In this document: positions 11,847 through 21,585 of the stretch, piece by piece | Layout of the letters: every line of letters starts with the position of its first letter | Numbering within the stretch: the stretch's first letter is position 1 | Source of the DNA: Desulforhabdus amnigena | GTDB taxonomy: Bacteria > Desulfobacterota > Syntrophobacteria > Syntrophobacterales > Syntrophobacteraceae | Length of the DNA stretch: 64,000 bases | Assembly (NCBI RefSeq): GCF_027925305.1 | Contig: NZ_BSDR01000001.1 | Location: forward strand, 3,552,501 to 3,616,500 | Reading direction: 5' to 3' | Translations under genes and position numbers: made by a program | The notes under the pieces: model-generated | What the model was told of the DNA's origin: nothing | Databases searched by the model: none | Seen by the model: only the letters and a program-made list of their open reading frames with translations

Positions 11847-12551
11847 ATGAACGAGCCTGGGACGACTGAAACCGATGCCTTGCACAACCTCCCCGAACCA
11901 TCGGAAATGCGGAAGCGTTTTGATGCGCTCCGCTGGGAAGAAAAAATGGTTCGCGAGCGTCTTGAAGAAAACCGGAAGGTCATTTCCCATTTAGACGCTT
12001 TTCTGGAGAATCAGCCCAAGGTAGCGGCTCGCCTTGAGTTTCTCTGCCAGAGTCTTTTCGGTGAAATCCTGGATGAAGTGCAGCGCAATCTGACTTATGC
12101 CTTGAGGGAAGTCCTTGCGCAGGATCTCAAGGTCACTTCCACACGGGAAGTTCAGAGAGGCAAAGTGGCCATCACTTTCGGTATCGAAAGGGACGGGCAA
12201 CCCGAAGATATCCTCACCGGCCAGGGAGGCTCCGTTTGTAATATCATTTCTGTGGGGCTGAGGCTCATTGCCATGTCCCAATTGGATGAAAAGGAGCACC
12301 GACGCTTTCTTATTCTGGATGAGCAGGACTGTTGGCTGAGACCGGACCTCGTTTCGCGTCTCATGTTCATCATTTACACGATCGCTCATCGTATGGACTT
12401 TCAGATTCTGGTCATCAGTCACCACGATATCAATTATTTTAGAGAATATGCCGACCGCATTTACCGGATTCTTCCAGAAACCGGAAAAGGGAAGGGGGTG
12501 AGCCTCGAAATGTTGGAGCAGGTTCCCACGAAGCGGGAAGATCCCGGGTGA
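11847..12551 (+). CDS. Split Rad50/SbcC-like ATPase, C-terminal half
   Basis: 234 residues. Residues 20-95 are charged helix. Then come the C-terminal lobe motifs of an SMC/Rad50 ATPase: GQGGSVCNIISVGLRL (125-140) in place of the usual LSGGE signature, Walker B RRFLILDEQDCWL (152-164), D-loop-like LRPDLV, and a switch histidine in VISHHD. There is no Walker A; that is in the gene at 8696, so the two polypeptides should combine into one nucleotide-binding domain. The start at 11847 is preceded by GAGGAAGGTGG; an in-frame TTG at 11805 would overlap the previous stop. Last gene of the operon, about 210 nt before a bidirectional terminator. Confidence 0.83.
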   Translation: MNEPGTTETDALHNLPEPSEMRKRFDALRWEEKMVRERLEENRKVISHLDAFLENQPKVAARLEFLCQSLFGEILDEVQRNLTYALREVLAQDLKVTSTREVQRGKVAITFGIERDGQPEDILTGQGGSVCNIISVGLRLIAMSQLDEKEHRRFLILDEQDCWLRPDLVSRLMFIIYTIAHRMDFQILVISHHDINYFREYADRIYRILPETGKGKGVSLEMLEQVPTKREDPG

Positions 12552-12761
12552 AACGAGTTTTGAGCCGGCAGTTTTTCATGTAACGAATCATGAGCCCCTT
12601 TCCTGGTGTTTTTGAGAAGCGCAGGAGTTATTTTGCTGAAAAATAAAGATTCCGCAGATATTTGAACAAAACAGGCAAAATGTCCGGCTCCAGATAAAAG
12701 GTTTCTCGATCTGCGAAAATCTGCGCAATCTGCTTGAAATTGAGGAATTGATGCATGCCGA

Positions 12762-12795
12762 GCCGCAGAGGCGTGGTGTGACGTGCCTCTGCGGC
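12762..12795. terminator. Bidirectional terminator between convergent genes
   Basis: Perfect 11-bp stem (GCCGCAGAGGC/GCCTCTGCGGC) with a 12-nt loop, followed on the plus strand by ATTTT. It lies between the split Rad50 operon and the convergent chemoreceptor gene; the T-run is short. Confidence 0.65.
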
Positions 12796-12845
12796 ATTTT
12801 CCGAAAGTGAAAGGTTTTTTGCCTCGCCAGGACCTTCGCGGGGCC

Positions 12846-14780
12846 CTAAAATTCCTCGAAGCTCTTTTCATCCAAGGGGATGATTTGCTGTGACCGCAAT
12901 GGGGAAATATTGGAATATTTCTGTTTCCCAGCGTTCTTTTCTCCAGGAACGATGGATTTCACCTTGGAGAGTGAAGGTATTTTTTGTGAGTGTTTTTGGA
13001 GGCTGCTCTTCTCGGAGCGACGCCCATTGTCATGGGTTGCGCCCACGAGTGCAGCGAGCCCTTTCACGAATTCCCGCATCTGCTCGGCCTGAGCGTTCAA
13101 TTCTTCCGATGCTGACGCCGATTCTTCCGCGTTTGCCGCATTCTGTTGTATGACTTTATCCATCTCGCCTACGGCGCGGTTGACCTGTTCGATTCCTTGA
13201 GCCTGTTCCGTTGAAGCCGCCGAGATTTCCCCTATGAGCTCGCCAATTTTTTGAGCGCCTGTCTCGACTTTGGCGAATGCGTCGTTTGCTTTTACGAGGA
13301 GCTGGCTGCCTTCCTTCACTCGCTTGATCGTATCTTCGATGATGCCGGAAGTGCTTTTTGCAGCTTCGGCAGCCCTCATGGCCAGATTGCGGACTTCGTC
13401 GGCAACGACGGCAAACCCCGCCCCTGCTTCTCCCGCCCGGGCGGCTTCAACCGCTGCATTCAGAGCCAGGAGGTTGGTCTGAAAAGCAATTTCATCAATG
13501 GTTCTAATGATTTTTTGTGTCTCTTCGCTTGTTTTACTGATTTCCATCATGGAGTGAGTGAGGGTCTTCATGGAGTGATTCGCCTCTCCTATGTCTTCAC
13601 TGGAAATGGCTACAAGCTGCTGGGCCCGTACAGCGTTCTCCGCGTTTTGTTTCGTCATGGAAGACATCTCTTCCAGAGCCGAAGAGGTTTCTTCAATGGA
13701 TGCCGCTTGTTGCGAAGATCCTTCAGCCAGTTGCTGGCTTGCTGCCGAGACTTGTGATGAGGCCGCAGCCACCTGCTCGGATCCTTCGTTGAGGCCGGAA
13801 ATAGCATTTGTGATGGGTTTGGAGATGCTCCTGCCGAAGAGAATGATCAGGGCGGTTATGATCACAAGGAAGATGGAGCCGGAAAGGATCATCATGTTTT
13901 GAATAGCGTAAACGGGGGACATGAACTCTTTTACCGGCTGAGTTACCGCAATGCTCCAGCCGGTTGCTTCAACCGGAGCATAGCCGGCTATTTTGTCCAT
14001 TCCTTCGTACAGATAATTCTGAACCCCCGTTTGCTTGGCGCTCATTGCTTCGGCGATGGATTTCATCCCTTGAAGGGTTTTGATGTTGAGCTTGAGGATC
14101 AACTCCTGTTTGGGATGGGCCGTGATGTTGCCATCCTCGTCCGCCATGAATGCGTATCCGGTTTCGCCTATCTTGATTTTTTTGATCTGTTCAACAAAAA
14201 AATCCGTTTTGAGAACGACGGTGACCGTTCCGACGACCTCTCCCGATTCGGAGAAAATGGGGCCGCAAAGGGGCACGACGGGTTTTCCCGTTTTTTGGGA
14301 TAGAATCACATTTCCGATGGTTGGTTTTCCGTTTTTGGCGGATTTGAAGTAGGGGCGCTCGCCTATGGACATGCCCCTGCAAGTTCCTCCTTCGCTGTCT
14401 GCGTAGATGGTTCCGCTATTGTCCGTCACGAAAATCACTTCATAATTGTGGCCGACGTTTTTCTTGGCGCTTATCAGTTTGCGTGAGAGCTTTTGAACCT
14501 CGTCCTGGACGCTTGCCGTTCCTTCCCTGGCGACCGTAGTTCCCACGTCGATCGTTGTATTTCCTACGGTGATTTCTTTAAGCATATTGAGTTCTTCCAT
14601 GATCGCCACATGAACCATCTCCGAGAGCCCCTGGGCGGTGACAAGCGCTCTATTCTCGGCAATGGCCTTCAATGCATCGGATGTTCTCGACGTGGAAAGA
14701 ATTCCCATGGTCAAAAATGGAACCAATGAAAGAAGTATTCCTCCCAAAACCAGTTTTTTTGTCAGTGTCATATTTTTCAT
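12846..14780 (-). CDS. Methyl-accepting chemotaxis protein with Cache sensor domain
   Basis: 644 residues, inner-membrane chemoreceptor. Transmembrane segment near 8-28 (VLGGILLSLVPFLTMG), then a periplasmic sensor of about 250 residues of Cache type (YADSEGGTCRGMSIGERPYF, GKTGKPVVPLCGPIFSESGE and GYAFMADEDGNI). A second membrane span (IFLVIITALIILFG) and a short ISKPIT HAMP start come next. The cytoplasmic tip carries the conserved hairpin IDEIAFQTNLLALNAAVEAA. The C terminus SFEEF resembles the pentapeptide that tethers CheR/CheB. The start at 14780 is backed by AAAGGAA seven bases upstream. No che genes lie nearby, so this is an orphan receptor; the ligand is unknown, though Cache domains often bind amino or organic acids. 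Confidence 0.93.
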   Translation of the reverse strand: MKNMTLTKKLVLGGILLSLVPFLTMGILSTSRTSDALKAIAENRALVTAQGLSEMVHVAIMEELNMLKEITVGNTTIDVGTTVAREGTASVQDEVQKLSRKLISAKKNVGHNYEVIFVTDNSGTIYADSEGGTCRGMSIGERPYFKSAKNGKPTIGNVILSQKTGKPVVPLCGPIFSESGEVVGTVTVVLKTDFFVEQIKKIKIGETGYAFMADEDGNITAHPKQELILKLNIKTLQGMKSIAEAMSAKQTGVQNYLYEGMDKIAGYAPVEATGWSIAVTQPVKEFMSPVYAIQNMMILSGSIFLVIITALIILFGRSISKPITNAISGLNEGSEQVAAASSQVSAASQQLAEGSSQQAASIEETSSALEEMSSMTKQNAENAVRAQQLVAISSEDIGEANHSMKTLTHSMMEISKTSEETQKIIRTIDEIAFQTNLLALNAAVEAARAGEAGAGFAVVADEVRNLAMRAAEAAKSTSGIIEDTIKRVKEGSQLLVKANDAFAKVETGAQKIGELIGEISAASTEQAQGIEQVNRAVGEMDKVIQQNAANAEESASASEELNAQAEQMREFVKGLAALVGATHDNGRRSEKSSLQKHSQKIPSLSKVKSIVPGEKNAGKQKYSNISPLRSQQIIPLDEKSFEEF

Positions 14781-14885
14781 CTCTTTCCTTTCACATGCCT
14801 TGCGTTTCAAAATTGGATCGGTTGTTCGATTACGTGAAAACTCTATACACAGATGTCGCAGATGAGGGGAACGCAGCCGGTTTTT

Positions 14886-15067
14886 GAACTTCCTTGTTCT
14901 CTGTGCTCTCTGCGGTGAACGGTTACGCAAATTCTATATCGGCATGGTCGTAAAAAAAGATGAAACCGAATGAGTGTTCTTATGTAATCTGTGTGTAAGT
15001 TTATGATTTCATTTGATTCATAGTTGAACTTCCTTGTTCTCTGTATCCTCTGCGGTGAACGGTTACT
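14886..15067. repeat. Two copies of a short dispersed repeat (TCTGCGGTGAAC type)
   Basis: Copies at 14886-14927 and 15026-15067 share GAACTTCCTTGTTCTCTGT, then TCTGCGGTGAACGGTTAC. They resemble half-sites of the CACGGAG repeat family seen at 29368, 32655, 46197 and 52600. The remainder to 15418 has no gene I can support. Confidence 0.6.
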
Positions 15068-15418
15068 TTTGTGAATGCAATTTGAGAAATTGCAAAAGCA
15101 CATGGTCCACTCTGTTCCGCCTGCGCTTATTTTAAAACAATCTCTTGCTCAAGTATCTTTACGGGAAAGCCGATATTTGCCTATGAAGCCCTAAGAAAAA
15201 TTTTGTTTTATTTCAAGCATCCCATATGTTCTCCATGCTGTAATATAAAAACGCTCGTTCGCCCTGAGGGGGGTATTGAGGATATGTCCTGAGCGTGTCG
15301 TAATGAGGATGCGCCAGGTTCATGTTCCGTTGTGTTCCTTTGGAGTATGTGGGGCGATGTCACTTGATTGAAAGAATGTCGGTGGGTATTGGATCATGCC
15401 AATAGGAAAGTTGTTTTT

Positions 15419-18268
15419 ATGACAATCAAAACAATGATGTTGTCTTTATTCATGATCGTGAACATAGGGTTCATACCGGCTTTCGAAACTTCTCTCGACG
15501 CCCGCCGGCCCGAATCATACAAAAAACTCAAGCTCACCGTCTCGGGAGATTATCATTATCCGCCTTATGAGTTCCTCGACGAGAAGGGTATTCCCACCGG
15601 ATGGAATGTGGACATTTTCAAAGCTGTGGCCGAAGTCATGGGGCTTGATTTTGAAATCAAGCTCGGACCCTGGGAACAGGTGCGGAAATCTCTCGAGATG
15701 GGGGAAATAGACGTTCTCCTGGGGATGTATCGTTCAGAGGAAAGAGACCGTTTAGTCGATTTTTCCATGCCTCACCTCACCGTGCATCATTTGATCTTTG
15801 TACGGCAGGGCTCGCCGATAAAATCAAAAGAAGATATTCGCGGCAAAGAGATTATCGTCCAACGTAGTGATATCATGCATGATTACTTGAAAGCCAATGC
15901 TCTGACGGATCATATCGTAGAGGTGGAAACTCCGGCGGATGCCCTTCAGTTGCTTGCTTCCGGCAAACATGACTGTGCCCTGCTGGGTAATTTGCAAGGC
16001 CTTTTCCTAGTACACAAGCTCAAACTCTCCAACATCTCGATTGTGGAACCTCCGCTGCTTTCAACCCATTACTGTTTCGCCGTCACCGAAGGCAATGCGG
16101 ATCTTTTGGCCACACTCAACGAAGGCCTGAGTCTTTTGAATGCCACCAAACGTTATGGAGAGATTTACGACAAATGGTTTGGAGTCGTCGATTCTCCCGG
16201 GATTCCTGTGCATGTGCTGGCTCAGTATGCCGCCATCATTTTGGCTCCTCTGCTGTTGCTCTTTGTCGGTTCGCTCATATGGTCCTGGTCTCTCAAGAAA
16301 AAAGTCGCACAAAAAACAGAAGAGCTGCAAAGGGAACTGCTGGAGCGTAAGCAAGCGGAAGAGGCTCTTCACGAAAGTGAAGAAATATTCAGGTTGTTCA
16401 TGAAGTACAGTCCCATTTATGTCTTTTTCAAGGATGAGCAAATCAGGTCCATACAATTGAGTGAGAATTATGAAAAAATGCTCGGAATGCCGATAGATGA
16501 AATCCTCGGCAAAACCATGGATGAGCTTTTTCCTTCCGAACTGGCCAGGAGCATGATTGAAGATGACTTGAGGGTCATGAGGACGGGCCGGCCGATCGAA
16601 ATAGTGGAGGAGTTGGATGGGCGCACGTATACGACCATAAAGTTCCCGATTATGAGGAATGGCAAACCGACGTTTCTGGCCGGCTTTACAATCGACATTA
16701 CGGAAAAAAAGCAGATGGAGGAGGCGCTGCGGGAAAATGAGCGAAGGTATCATGCCCTTTTTGAATCTGCCAACGACGCCATATTTCTTATGGATGGAGA
16801 AATCTTCGTCGAGTGCAATTCGCAGGCACTGGTGATGTTCGGTGTGAACCACAGAAATGAAATTCTCGGCCGTAGCCTGATGGAATTTTCTGCTCCGAGG
16901 CAGTCTGATGGCTTGAGTTCGGAGGAAAATGCACAGAAATGGTTGGATACCGGTTTACATGGCGATACCCGGAAATTCAACTGGCTGCACAAACGCAAAG
17001 ATGGGGCTCTTTTTGAAGCCGAAGTTTCGTTGAATAACCTTGCTCTCAATGGCAGGAAATATATCCAGGCCATTTTGAGAGATATCAGCGAACGGAGGCG
17101 GGCGGAAGAGGAAAAGAGGCTGCTGGTGGAGCAGTTGCATCAGATGCGGAAGCTGGAGGCCATCGGTCGTCTGGCCGGTGGAGTGGCGCATGATTTCAAT
17201 AATATGCTTGGTGTCATTCTTGGGTACGCACAATTGCTCAAGTCTTCACTGCCCGTCGGAAATTCCATGTATAACGATGTCCTGGAGATCGAGAAGGCGG
17301 CCATTCGTTCCCGGGATATCACACGCCAGCTCCTGGCTTTTTCCCGGAAACAGGTGATCGCTCCCAGGGTGGTTGATCTCAATTCAATGATCGATGAGAT
17401 GCGAAAAGCTCTCTCCAGGCTCATTCGCGAGGATATCGAGCTGCGTTTTACTCTTGAAAAGAATCTCTGGAAAGTCCGGATCGATCCTTCCCAGATTGAC
17501 CAGATCCTCGTCAACCTGGCGGTCAATGCCCGGGATGCCATGCCCGACGGAGGAGTGCTTTCCATCGAAACCCGCAATGTCCACCTCGATGATTTTTATT
17601 GCGGGGAGCATCTCGGAATGAAGCCCGGACAGTTTGTCATGTTGTCGGTGAGCGATACCGGCGTGGGGATGGATGAACATACCCGGTCCCATATCTTCGA
17701 GCCCTTTTTCACCACCAAGGAACTGGGCAAAGGCACCGGGCTCGGGCTTGCCACGCTTTATGGCATCGTCAAGCAGAACGACGGATGGATCAACGTTTAT
17801 AGTGAACCGGGCCAGGGGACGATGTTTAAAATTTATATCCCTCGCATGAAGGAAGACCTGCAAGGGGAAGAGCAGCCCGAAGCCGTTGAAATCCCTTCCA
17901 GGGCCGGGACGATTCTGGTGGTGGAGGATGATGAAATGATGCGTGGAATGGTTACGGCCATGCTCAAAACGATCGGCTACAAAGTGCTGAGCACAAAAAC
18001 TCCTCAAGAGGCTCTCTCCCTTTTCGAGAAGGGGGAAGTGCACGTTGACCTTCTTTTGACCGATGTGATTATGCCCGGATTGAGCGGCAAGGAATTGGCG
18101 GATAGGGTCAGATCTATGCTGCCTGAAACCAGGGTGCTTTTCATGTCCGGATACACATCGAATGTTATTGCTCACCGCGGGGTGTTGGAGGACGGAATGC
18201 ATTTCATACAGAAGCCGTTCAGCATGAGCGAGCTCGATCGAGTGATCAGTGAAACCCTGTGTGATTAA
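15419..18268 (+). CDS. Hybrid sensor histidine kinase with periplasmic solute-binding domain
   Basis: About 949 residues. Order: signal-like hydrophobic N terminus, periplasmic SBP_bac_3 domain ([20 protein letters not shown] through KWFGV), membrane span near 260-285, two PAS domains (about 320-560), HisKA with phospho-acceptor His near 590 ([12 protein letters not shown]), HATPase_c ([22 protein letters not shown] and [11 protein letters not shown]) and a C-terminal receiver with Asp near 881 (LLTDVIMPG). This should sense a small solute, probably an amino-acid-like ligand by family, and phosphorylate its own receiver. No DNA-binding partner is adjacent. The start at 15419 is preferred over a TTG at 15368 because it directly precedes the hydrophobic signal. 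Confidence 0.92.
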   Translation: MTIKTMMLSLFMIVNIGFIPAFETSLDARRPESYKKLKLTVSGDYHYPPYEFLDEKGIPTGWNVDIFKAVAEVMGLDFEIKLGPWEQVRKSLEMGEIDVLLGMYRSEERDRLVDFSMPHLTVHHLIFVRQGSPIKSKEDIRGKEIIVQRSDIMHDYLKANALTDHIVEVETPADALQLLASGKHDCALLGNLQGLFLVHKLKLSNISIVEPPLLSTHYCFAVTEGNADLLATLNEGLSLLNATKRYGEIYDKWFGVVDSPGIPVHVLAQYAAIILAPLLLLFVGSLIWSWSLKKKVAQKTEELQRELLERKQAEEALHESEEIFRLFMKYSPIYVFFKDEQIRSIQLSENYEKMLGMPIDEILGKTMDELFPSELARSMIEDDLRVMRTGRPIEIVEELDGRTYTTIKFPIMRNGKPTFLAGFTIDITEKKQMEEALRENERRYHALFESANDAIFLMDGEIFVECNSQALVMFGVNHRNEILGRSLMEFSAPRQSDGLSSEENAQKWLDTGLHGDTRKFNWLHKRKDGALFEAEVSLNNLALNGRKYIQAILRDISERRRAEEEKRLLVEQLHQMRKLEAIGRLAGGVAHDFNNMLGVILGYAQLLKSSLPVGNSMYNDVLEIEKAAIRSRDITRQLLAFSRKQVIAPRVVDLNSMIDEMRKALSRLIREDIELRFTLEKNLWKVRIDPSQIDQILVNLAVNARDAMPDGGVLSIETRNVHLDDFYCGEHLGMKPGQFVMLSVSDTGVGMDEHTRSHIFEPFFTTKELGKGTGLGLATLYGIVKQNDGWINVYSEPGQGTMFKIYIPRMKEDLQGEEQPEAVEIPSRAGTILVVEDDEMMRGMVTAMLKTIGYKVLSTKTPQEALSLFEKGEVHVDLLLTDVIMPGLSGKELADRVRSMLPETRVLFMSGYTSNVIAHRGVLEDGMHFIQKPFSMSELDRVISETLCD

Positions 18269-18455
18269 GGCAGGTGGTATTTGCAGGGAAAACTCAAGGG
18301 GGGGCCGCCGCAATGAGATTCCACGGTTCGCCTGGTGTTGCAATAAAGATTTGTAAAAAAACTGTTTCCCGGTTTTTCTTGGATTCCGGCTTTCGCTGAG
18401 ATCCAGGCTTTTTTGAAGAGATACGGAACTTGTTTCTTTGGTGGATGGACATGAA

Positions 18456-18530
18456 GAGCCGTGTGAATCGAGAGGTTCACGTACGGATCTGTGAGATCGT
18501 GAGGGTGAGATTCCCCTGGGTTATTCGACT
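18456..18530 (+). mobile_element. 3' fragment of a group II intron (domains V and VI)
   Basis: GAGCCGTGTGAATCGAGAGG then TTCACGTACGGATCTG is the conserved domain V hairpin of bacterial group II introns, and the following GAGGGTGAGATTCCCC reads as domain VI. There is no intron-encoded protein upstream, so only the 3' tail is left. It abuts the GNAT cassette 3' end. The preceding 18269-18455 shows nothing else. Confidence 0.7.
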
Positions 18531-18561
18531 GGAGGGTGGGAGAAAACCCCCCGTTACCCGA

Positions 18562-19074
18562 TTAGCCATCCGCCTTGAATCCATCGTGAAAAGTGACGGT
18601 GCCCTGCGGAGTATGCCCGTCGAAAGACAGAGCGAAGAAGACCTCTTGTGGTACTCCCTCATGCACAAGGCCGGGTACATTTTGGAACCCGAACTTCCTG
18701 TAGTAATCCGGATGCCCCACGAGACAACATCCTTGAGCCTTCATATCTTTCAGTCGTGATAGCCCTTCCCGTATCAGGGTTTTGCCGATGCCTCGGCGCT
18801 GGTACGATGGCAATACCGAAACAGGCCCAAGGCCGTACCAGTTCCGGGTGCCGTCCGAAAGGGTCAGGGGAGAGAAGGCAATATGCCCTACCACACGGCC
18901 ATCCACTTCTGCGACAAGCGATATCGTGAGAGCCTTGGCGGCGCGTAGTGCTGCTATGATAAATTGCTCAGTGTGATTGCTGATCTCCAGAGTCTTAAAT
19001 GCGGCGGCAGTCACCTCGGTTATTGCGCCCACATCGGCATCGGTTTCGCTTCTGATTACGATCTTCAGATCCAT
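18562..19074 (-). CDS. GNAT-family N-acetyltransferase (YhbS-like), cassette gene
   Basis: 170 residues. Acetyl-CoA-dependent transferase fold: VVGHIAFSPLTLSDG (beta4), GLGPVSVLPSYQRRGIGKTL (motif A with the R/QxxGxG/A pyrophosphate loop) and GHPDYYRKFGF near the C terminus, as in the YhbS branch. Substrate is unknown. The start at 19074 gives a standard-length protein; the upstream extension is low-complexity and overlaps the repeat-like sequence at 19109. It lies on the minus strand, one attC-like site downstream of higBA, which fits an integron gene cassette. The cassette's own attC at its 3' end seems replaced by the intron fragment at 18456. Confidence 0.88.
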   Translation of the reverse strand: MDLKIVIRSETDADVGAITEVTAAAFKTLEISNHTEQFIIAALRAAKALTISLVAEVDGRVVGHIAFSPLTLSDGTRNWYGLGPVSVLPSYQRRGIGKTLIREGLSRLKDMKAQGCCLVGHPDYYRKFGFQNVPGLVHEGVPQEVFFALSFDGHTPQGTVTFHDGFKADG

Positions 19075-19161
19075 GGGTTTCTTCTTTCTCTTTCTTGCTG
19101 GCCAATCGCGGCGCTCACCTGGCGGAGCGAAGCGCAGCCAGCCGAACACGGGCCATCACCG

Positions 19162-19250
19162 GCCCTAACAACGCCGTCGATGAGCTGTGGACAATACCAA
19201 CCAAATGCGTCCTGCGTGGTTCGGGTTCGGGTGCATGGCCTCGTTAGGGC
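19162..19250. other. attC-like site (59-base element) between higA and GNAT cassettes
   Basis: An 89-nt imperfect palindrome bounded by inverse core GCCCTAAC and core GTTAGGGC, matching the RYYYAAC...GTTRRRY rule. It lies 75 nt after the higA stop on the minus strand and about 90 nt before the GNAT start, the position expected of a cassette recombination site. Inner arms pair only partly, as is usual for attC. No integrase gene is in the window. Confidence 0.7.
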
Positions 19251-19324
19251 CTGTTGCGATCCAAAGAGCCGCCCGCCTGCAGGGCAAATCAACTCTGGCA
19301 TGCAAGTCACTGAGCGTGTGGTCC

Positions 19325-19612
19325 CTATGCTGCAGAGAGTCGTTTGACTCGCAGTTCGCCCCTGCGCTGTTCAGCCTGCCAAAGATCGTACTGCACTTGC
19401 TGGTTTAGCCAGCTTTCTGGGGTGGTATCAAAGGCAATCGAAAGCCTGATAGCCATCTCAGGACTTATCCCGGTATGGCCATTGAGAATGCTCGATAATG
19501 TTTTGCGGCTTACCCCCAAAGCCTTAGCCGCTTCCGTTACTGATAGATCGAGTGGCTCAAGGCAAAGCCTCTTTATGATTTCTCCTGGATGGGGAGGATT
19601 ATACATCTGCAT
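19325..19612 (-). CDS. higA: HigA-family antitoxin
   Basis: 95 residues. Begins [19 protein letters not shown], the signature of HigA/VapI-type XRE antitoxins, followed by the helix-turn-helix [20 protein letters not shown]. Located 8 nt downstream of the toxin gene in toxin-first order, as usual for higBA. GAGGTGA precedes the start. It should neutralise HigB and autorepress the pair. Confidence 0.93.
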   Translation of the reverse strand: MQMYNPPHPGEIIKRLCLEPLDLSVTEAAKALGVSRKTLSSILNGHTGISPEMAIRLSIAFDTTPESWLNQQVQYDLWQAEQRRGELRVKRLSAA

Positions 19613-19620
19613 TTCTCACC

Positions 19621-19899
19621 TCAGTGATAGTCTTCGTAATCAACCACGTCGGCATCTTTGCCGACGAAACGAAAGGTGACACGCCAGTTGCCGCTCACTT
19701 TCACTGCCCAATCATCTTGGCGGTCACCGCTTAACTCATGAAGATCCAAACCAGGGAGACTCATATCCTGAGGGCAGGTGGACGCCTGAAGGCGGCCCAA
19801 GATGAGGCGCAATCGTTCAGCATGCTTTGGCTGTATACCAGCTTTGCTACCAGTTGTAAAAAAACGCTCCAATCCCTTGTGTTTGAATCCTATGATCAT
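19621..19899 (-). CDS. higB: HigB-family toxin (RelE superfamily)
   Basis: 92 residues, RelE/HigB mRNA-interferase fold. Features seen: FKHKGLERFFTTGSKAGIQP, LPGLDLHELSGDRQDDWAVK and the terminal VSGNWRVTFRFVGKDADVVD YEDYH-type end of the HigB family. By family it would cleave mRNA on the ribosome. The start lies about 36 nt after the core of an attC-like site, so higBA forms a compact cassette of about 0.7 kb. Toxin-antitoxin cassettes are commonly held to stabilise cassette arrays. Confidence 0.93.
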   Translation of the reverse strand: MIIGFKHKGLERFFTTGSKAGIQPKHAERLRLILGRLQASTCPQDMSLPGLDLHELSGDRQDDWAVKVSGNWRVTFRFVGKDADVVDYEDYH

Positions 19900-19935
19900 G
19901 TCTGCAATGTAACATGGGTGGTTACGGGTTACAAG

Positions 19936-20018
19936 GCGCTAACGCCCAAAATCAACGGCGGGCGGTCACGGACTTGAGAATACAGCAACACGCTTCCCCG
20001 CCCGTCCGGTGCATTTTG
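19936..20018. other. attC-like site interrupted by a group II intron
   Basis: Starts with inverse core GCGCTAAC and has inner arms CGGCGGGCGG and CCGCCCGTCCG. The right core is completed only after removing the intron: GCATTTTGT joins TAGCAC at 21182 to give GTTAGCAC. This is the insertion pattern known for group IIC-attC introns. Confidence 0.62.
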
Positions 20019-21181
20019 TGTACGCCCGGCATGGGCGTGAACTCATGGGGTGCAAGCCCCCTGTACGTGAATCCTGCAAGTGTGTTTCACGCTGGCACAA
20101 GTACTAGCTGAAGGTAAGGGCGGAACCGCGAGGGACCGTCCGGAGGAAGCCGGAGTACAAAGAGGTGACCGGGCAAAAGTCAGCCGAGGTCATACTAGCC
20201 AAACGCCTCCCGTAATGGGGAGGACACGGTGAAGGACCGAACACAGAGAAAGGAGTTGGAGTCTCCATGAGTTCCCATGACACGTTGAGTCCGACCGGAG
20301 GAGTGACCGTGGGGCACAGTGTGGAATCAGCCAACCCGGATGAAAACCTGCTGGAGCGGATTCCCTCCCGGGAAAACCTGCTGCAGGCGTGGAAACGGGT
20401 CAAAGCGAACAAGGGAGCGGACGGAGTGGACGGCATGTCCATCAAGGCCTTCCCCGATTACACCCGTGACCACTGGGAAGAAATCCGTGACTCGCTATTT
20501 GCAGGTACCTACCAACCCTCACCGGTCCACAGGGTGGAGATTCCAAAAGCGACGGGCGGGAGAGCGGGTAATGCGAAGCGTTCAACGCTTTCTCAAGCGT
20601 ACCCTCAAGCTCCGGGTCAACCAGGAAAAGAGCCGGGTGGCGCCTACCGATCAAGCTACCTTCCTTGGCTTCACCTTCCGAGGGGTCAGCATCCGCTGGA
20701 CCGACAAAGCCTTCCGGGAATTCAAGCGTCGTGTCAAGGAGCTCACATGCCGAAGCTGGTTCGTCTCAATGGACTACCGGTTCCAGAAGCTCGCACAGTA
20801 TCTGCGCGGCTGGGTGAACTACTTCGGGATCGCCGACTACTATCGGCCGATCCCCGAGATCGACCACTGGATCAGACGTCGCGTGCGTATGTGTTACTGG
20901 AAGCAGTGGCGCCGGCCCCGCACGAAAGTGCGCGAACTTTTCAGGCTCGGCACCTCGCTTTCAGCGTCCATTCCTGTGGCAATGAGCCGTAAAGGACCCT
21001 GGCACCTGGCTCGCACTCTCGCTACCCAGACCGGCATGACCAACAAGTGGCTCAAGGCTCAGGGGCTTCTGGCTGTCAAAGAGCTGTGGGTGAACATCCA
21101 CTACCCGGCTCCGGCCCGGTAGACTCTATGAACCGCCCCGTGCGGACCCGCAAGCGGGGTGGTGCGCCATGAGTGCAAGAT
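20019..21181 (+). mobile_element. Group IIC-attC intron with internal deletion
   Basis: About 1.16 kb, compared with roughly 2 kb for intact relatives. The 5' part (GTACGCCCGGCATGGGCG, then GCAAGCCCCCTGTACG) and the 3' domain V (GAACCGCCCCGTGCGGACCC followed by GCAAGCGGGGTGG, near 21130-21163) frame a deleted reverse-transcriptase gene. It lies inside an attC-like site and is oriented opposite to the cassette genes, as described for this class. The exact 5' boundary is uncertain by two bases. Confidence 0.75.
20267..21122 (+). pseudogene. Group II intron reverse transcriptase/maturase, internally deleted
   Basis: The N-terminal part (20267 to about 20560) carries RT domain 0/1 sequence (KANKGADGVDGMSIKAFPDY, SPVHRVEIPKATGG). 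It then joins, in a different frame, the end of the RT and the maturase domain (QEKSRVAPTDQATFLGFTFR, LRGWVNYFGIADYYRPIPEI, ending at 21122). RT motifs 2-6, including the YADD active site, are missing: about 180-200 codons deleted plus a frame change. It cannot encode an active RT; the intron could move or splice only with help in trans. Confidence 0.88.
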
Positions 21182-21188
21182 TAGCACG

Positions 21189-21466
21189 TAACTGTACAGG
21201 AGATGGGGGATGGTCCCCCGATGTCGGCTTGCAGGAGCAGGCATCAAACCACCGTAAGCTGCGTCGGTTAAGAACCGGGGTGGTGAGCATTACGGAAAAG
21301 GCGTAACATGATTATGTCAGGTGTGGGATAAGAAGGCGAGTGAAAACGAACCACTGAGGACGTGTCGAAAGCATGACGATGGCATCAAAAGCGGGGTCGC
21401 ACCACTGCTCCGTGATAAGTTCGGGAGAAACCTGTTTACTGCCTGAATGGTGCCCGGCATAAAGGT
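21189..21466 (+). mobile_element. Probable 5' fragment of a second group II intron
   Basis: The segment with GATAAGAAGGCGAGTGAAAA, GTGTCGAAAGCATGACGATG and GGGAGAAACCTGTTTACTGC, ending CCCGGCATAAAGG, resembles the structured domain I leader of bacterial group II introns. No RT gene follows; an IS4-type transposase lies next. It may belong to the same intron type as the domain V fragment at 18456, but with the order reversed. Confidence 0.42.
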
Positions 21467-21585
21467 TTTAATTGACTCATTTTCTTACACTTACCTTACT
21501 TCTTTTCGACACGTAATTCTTAAACCTTGCTTATAATTGGGTATATAAGCCATATGTCCTTATAAATTAATAAGTTATCAGACAC

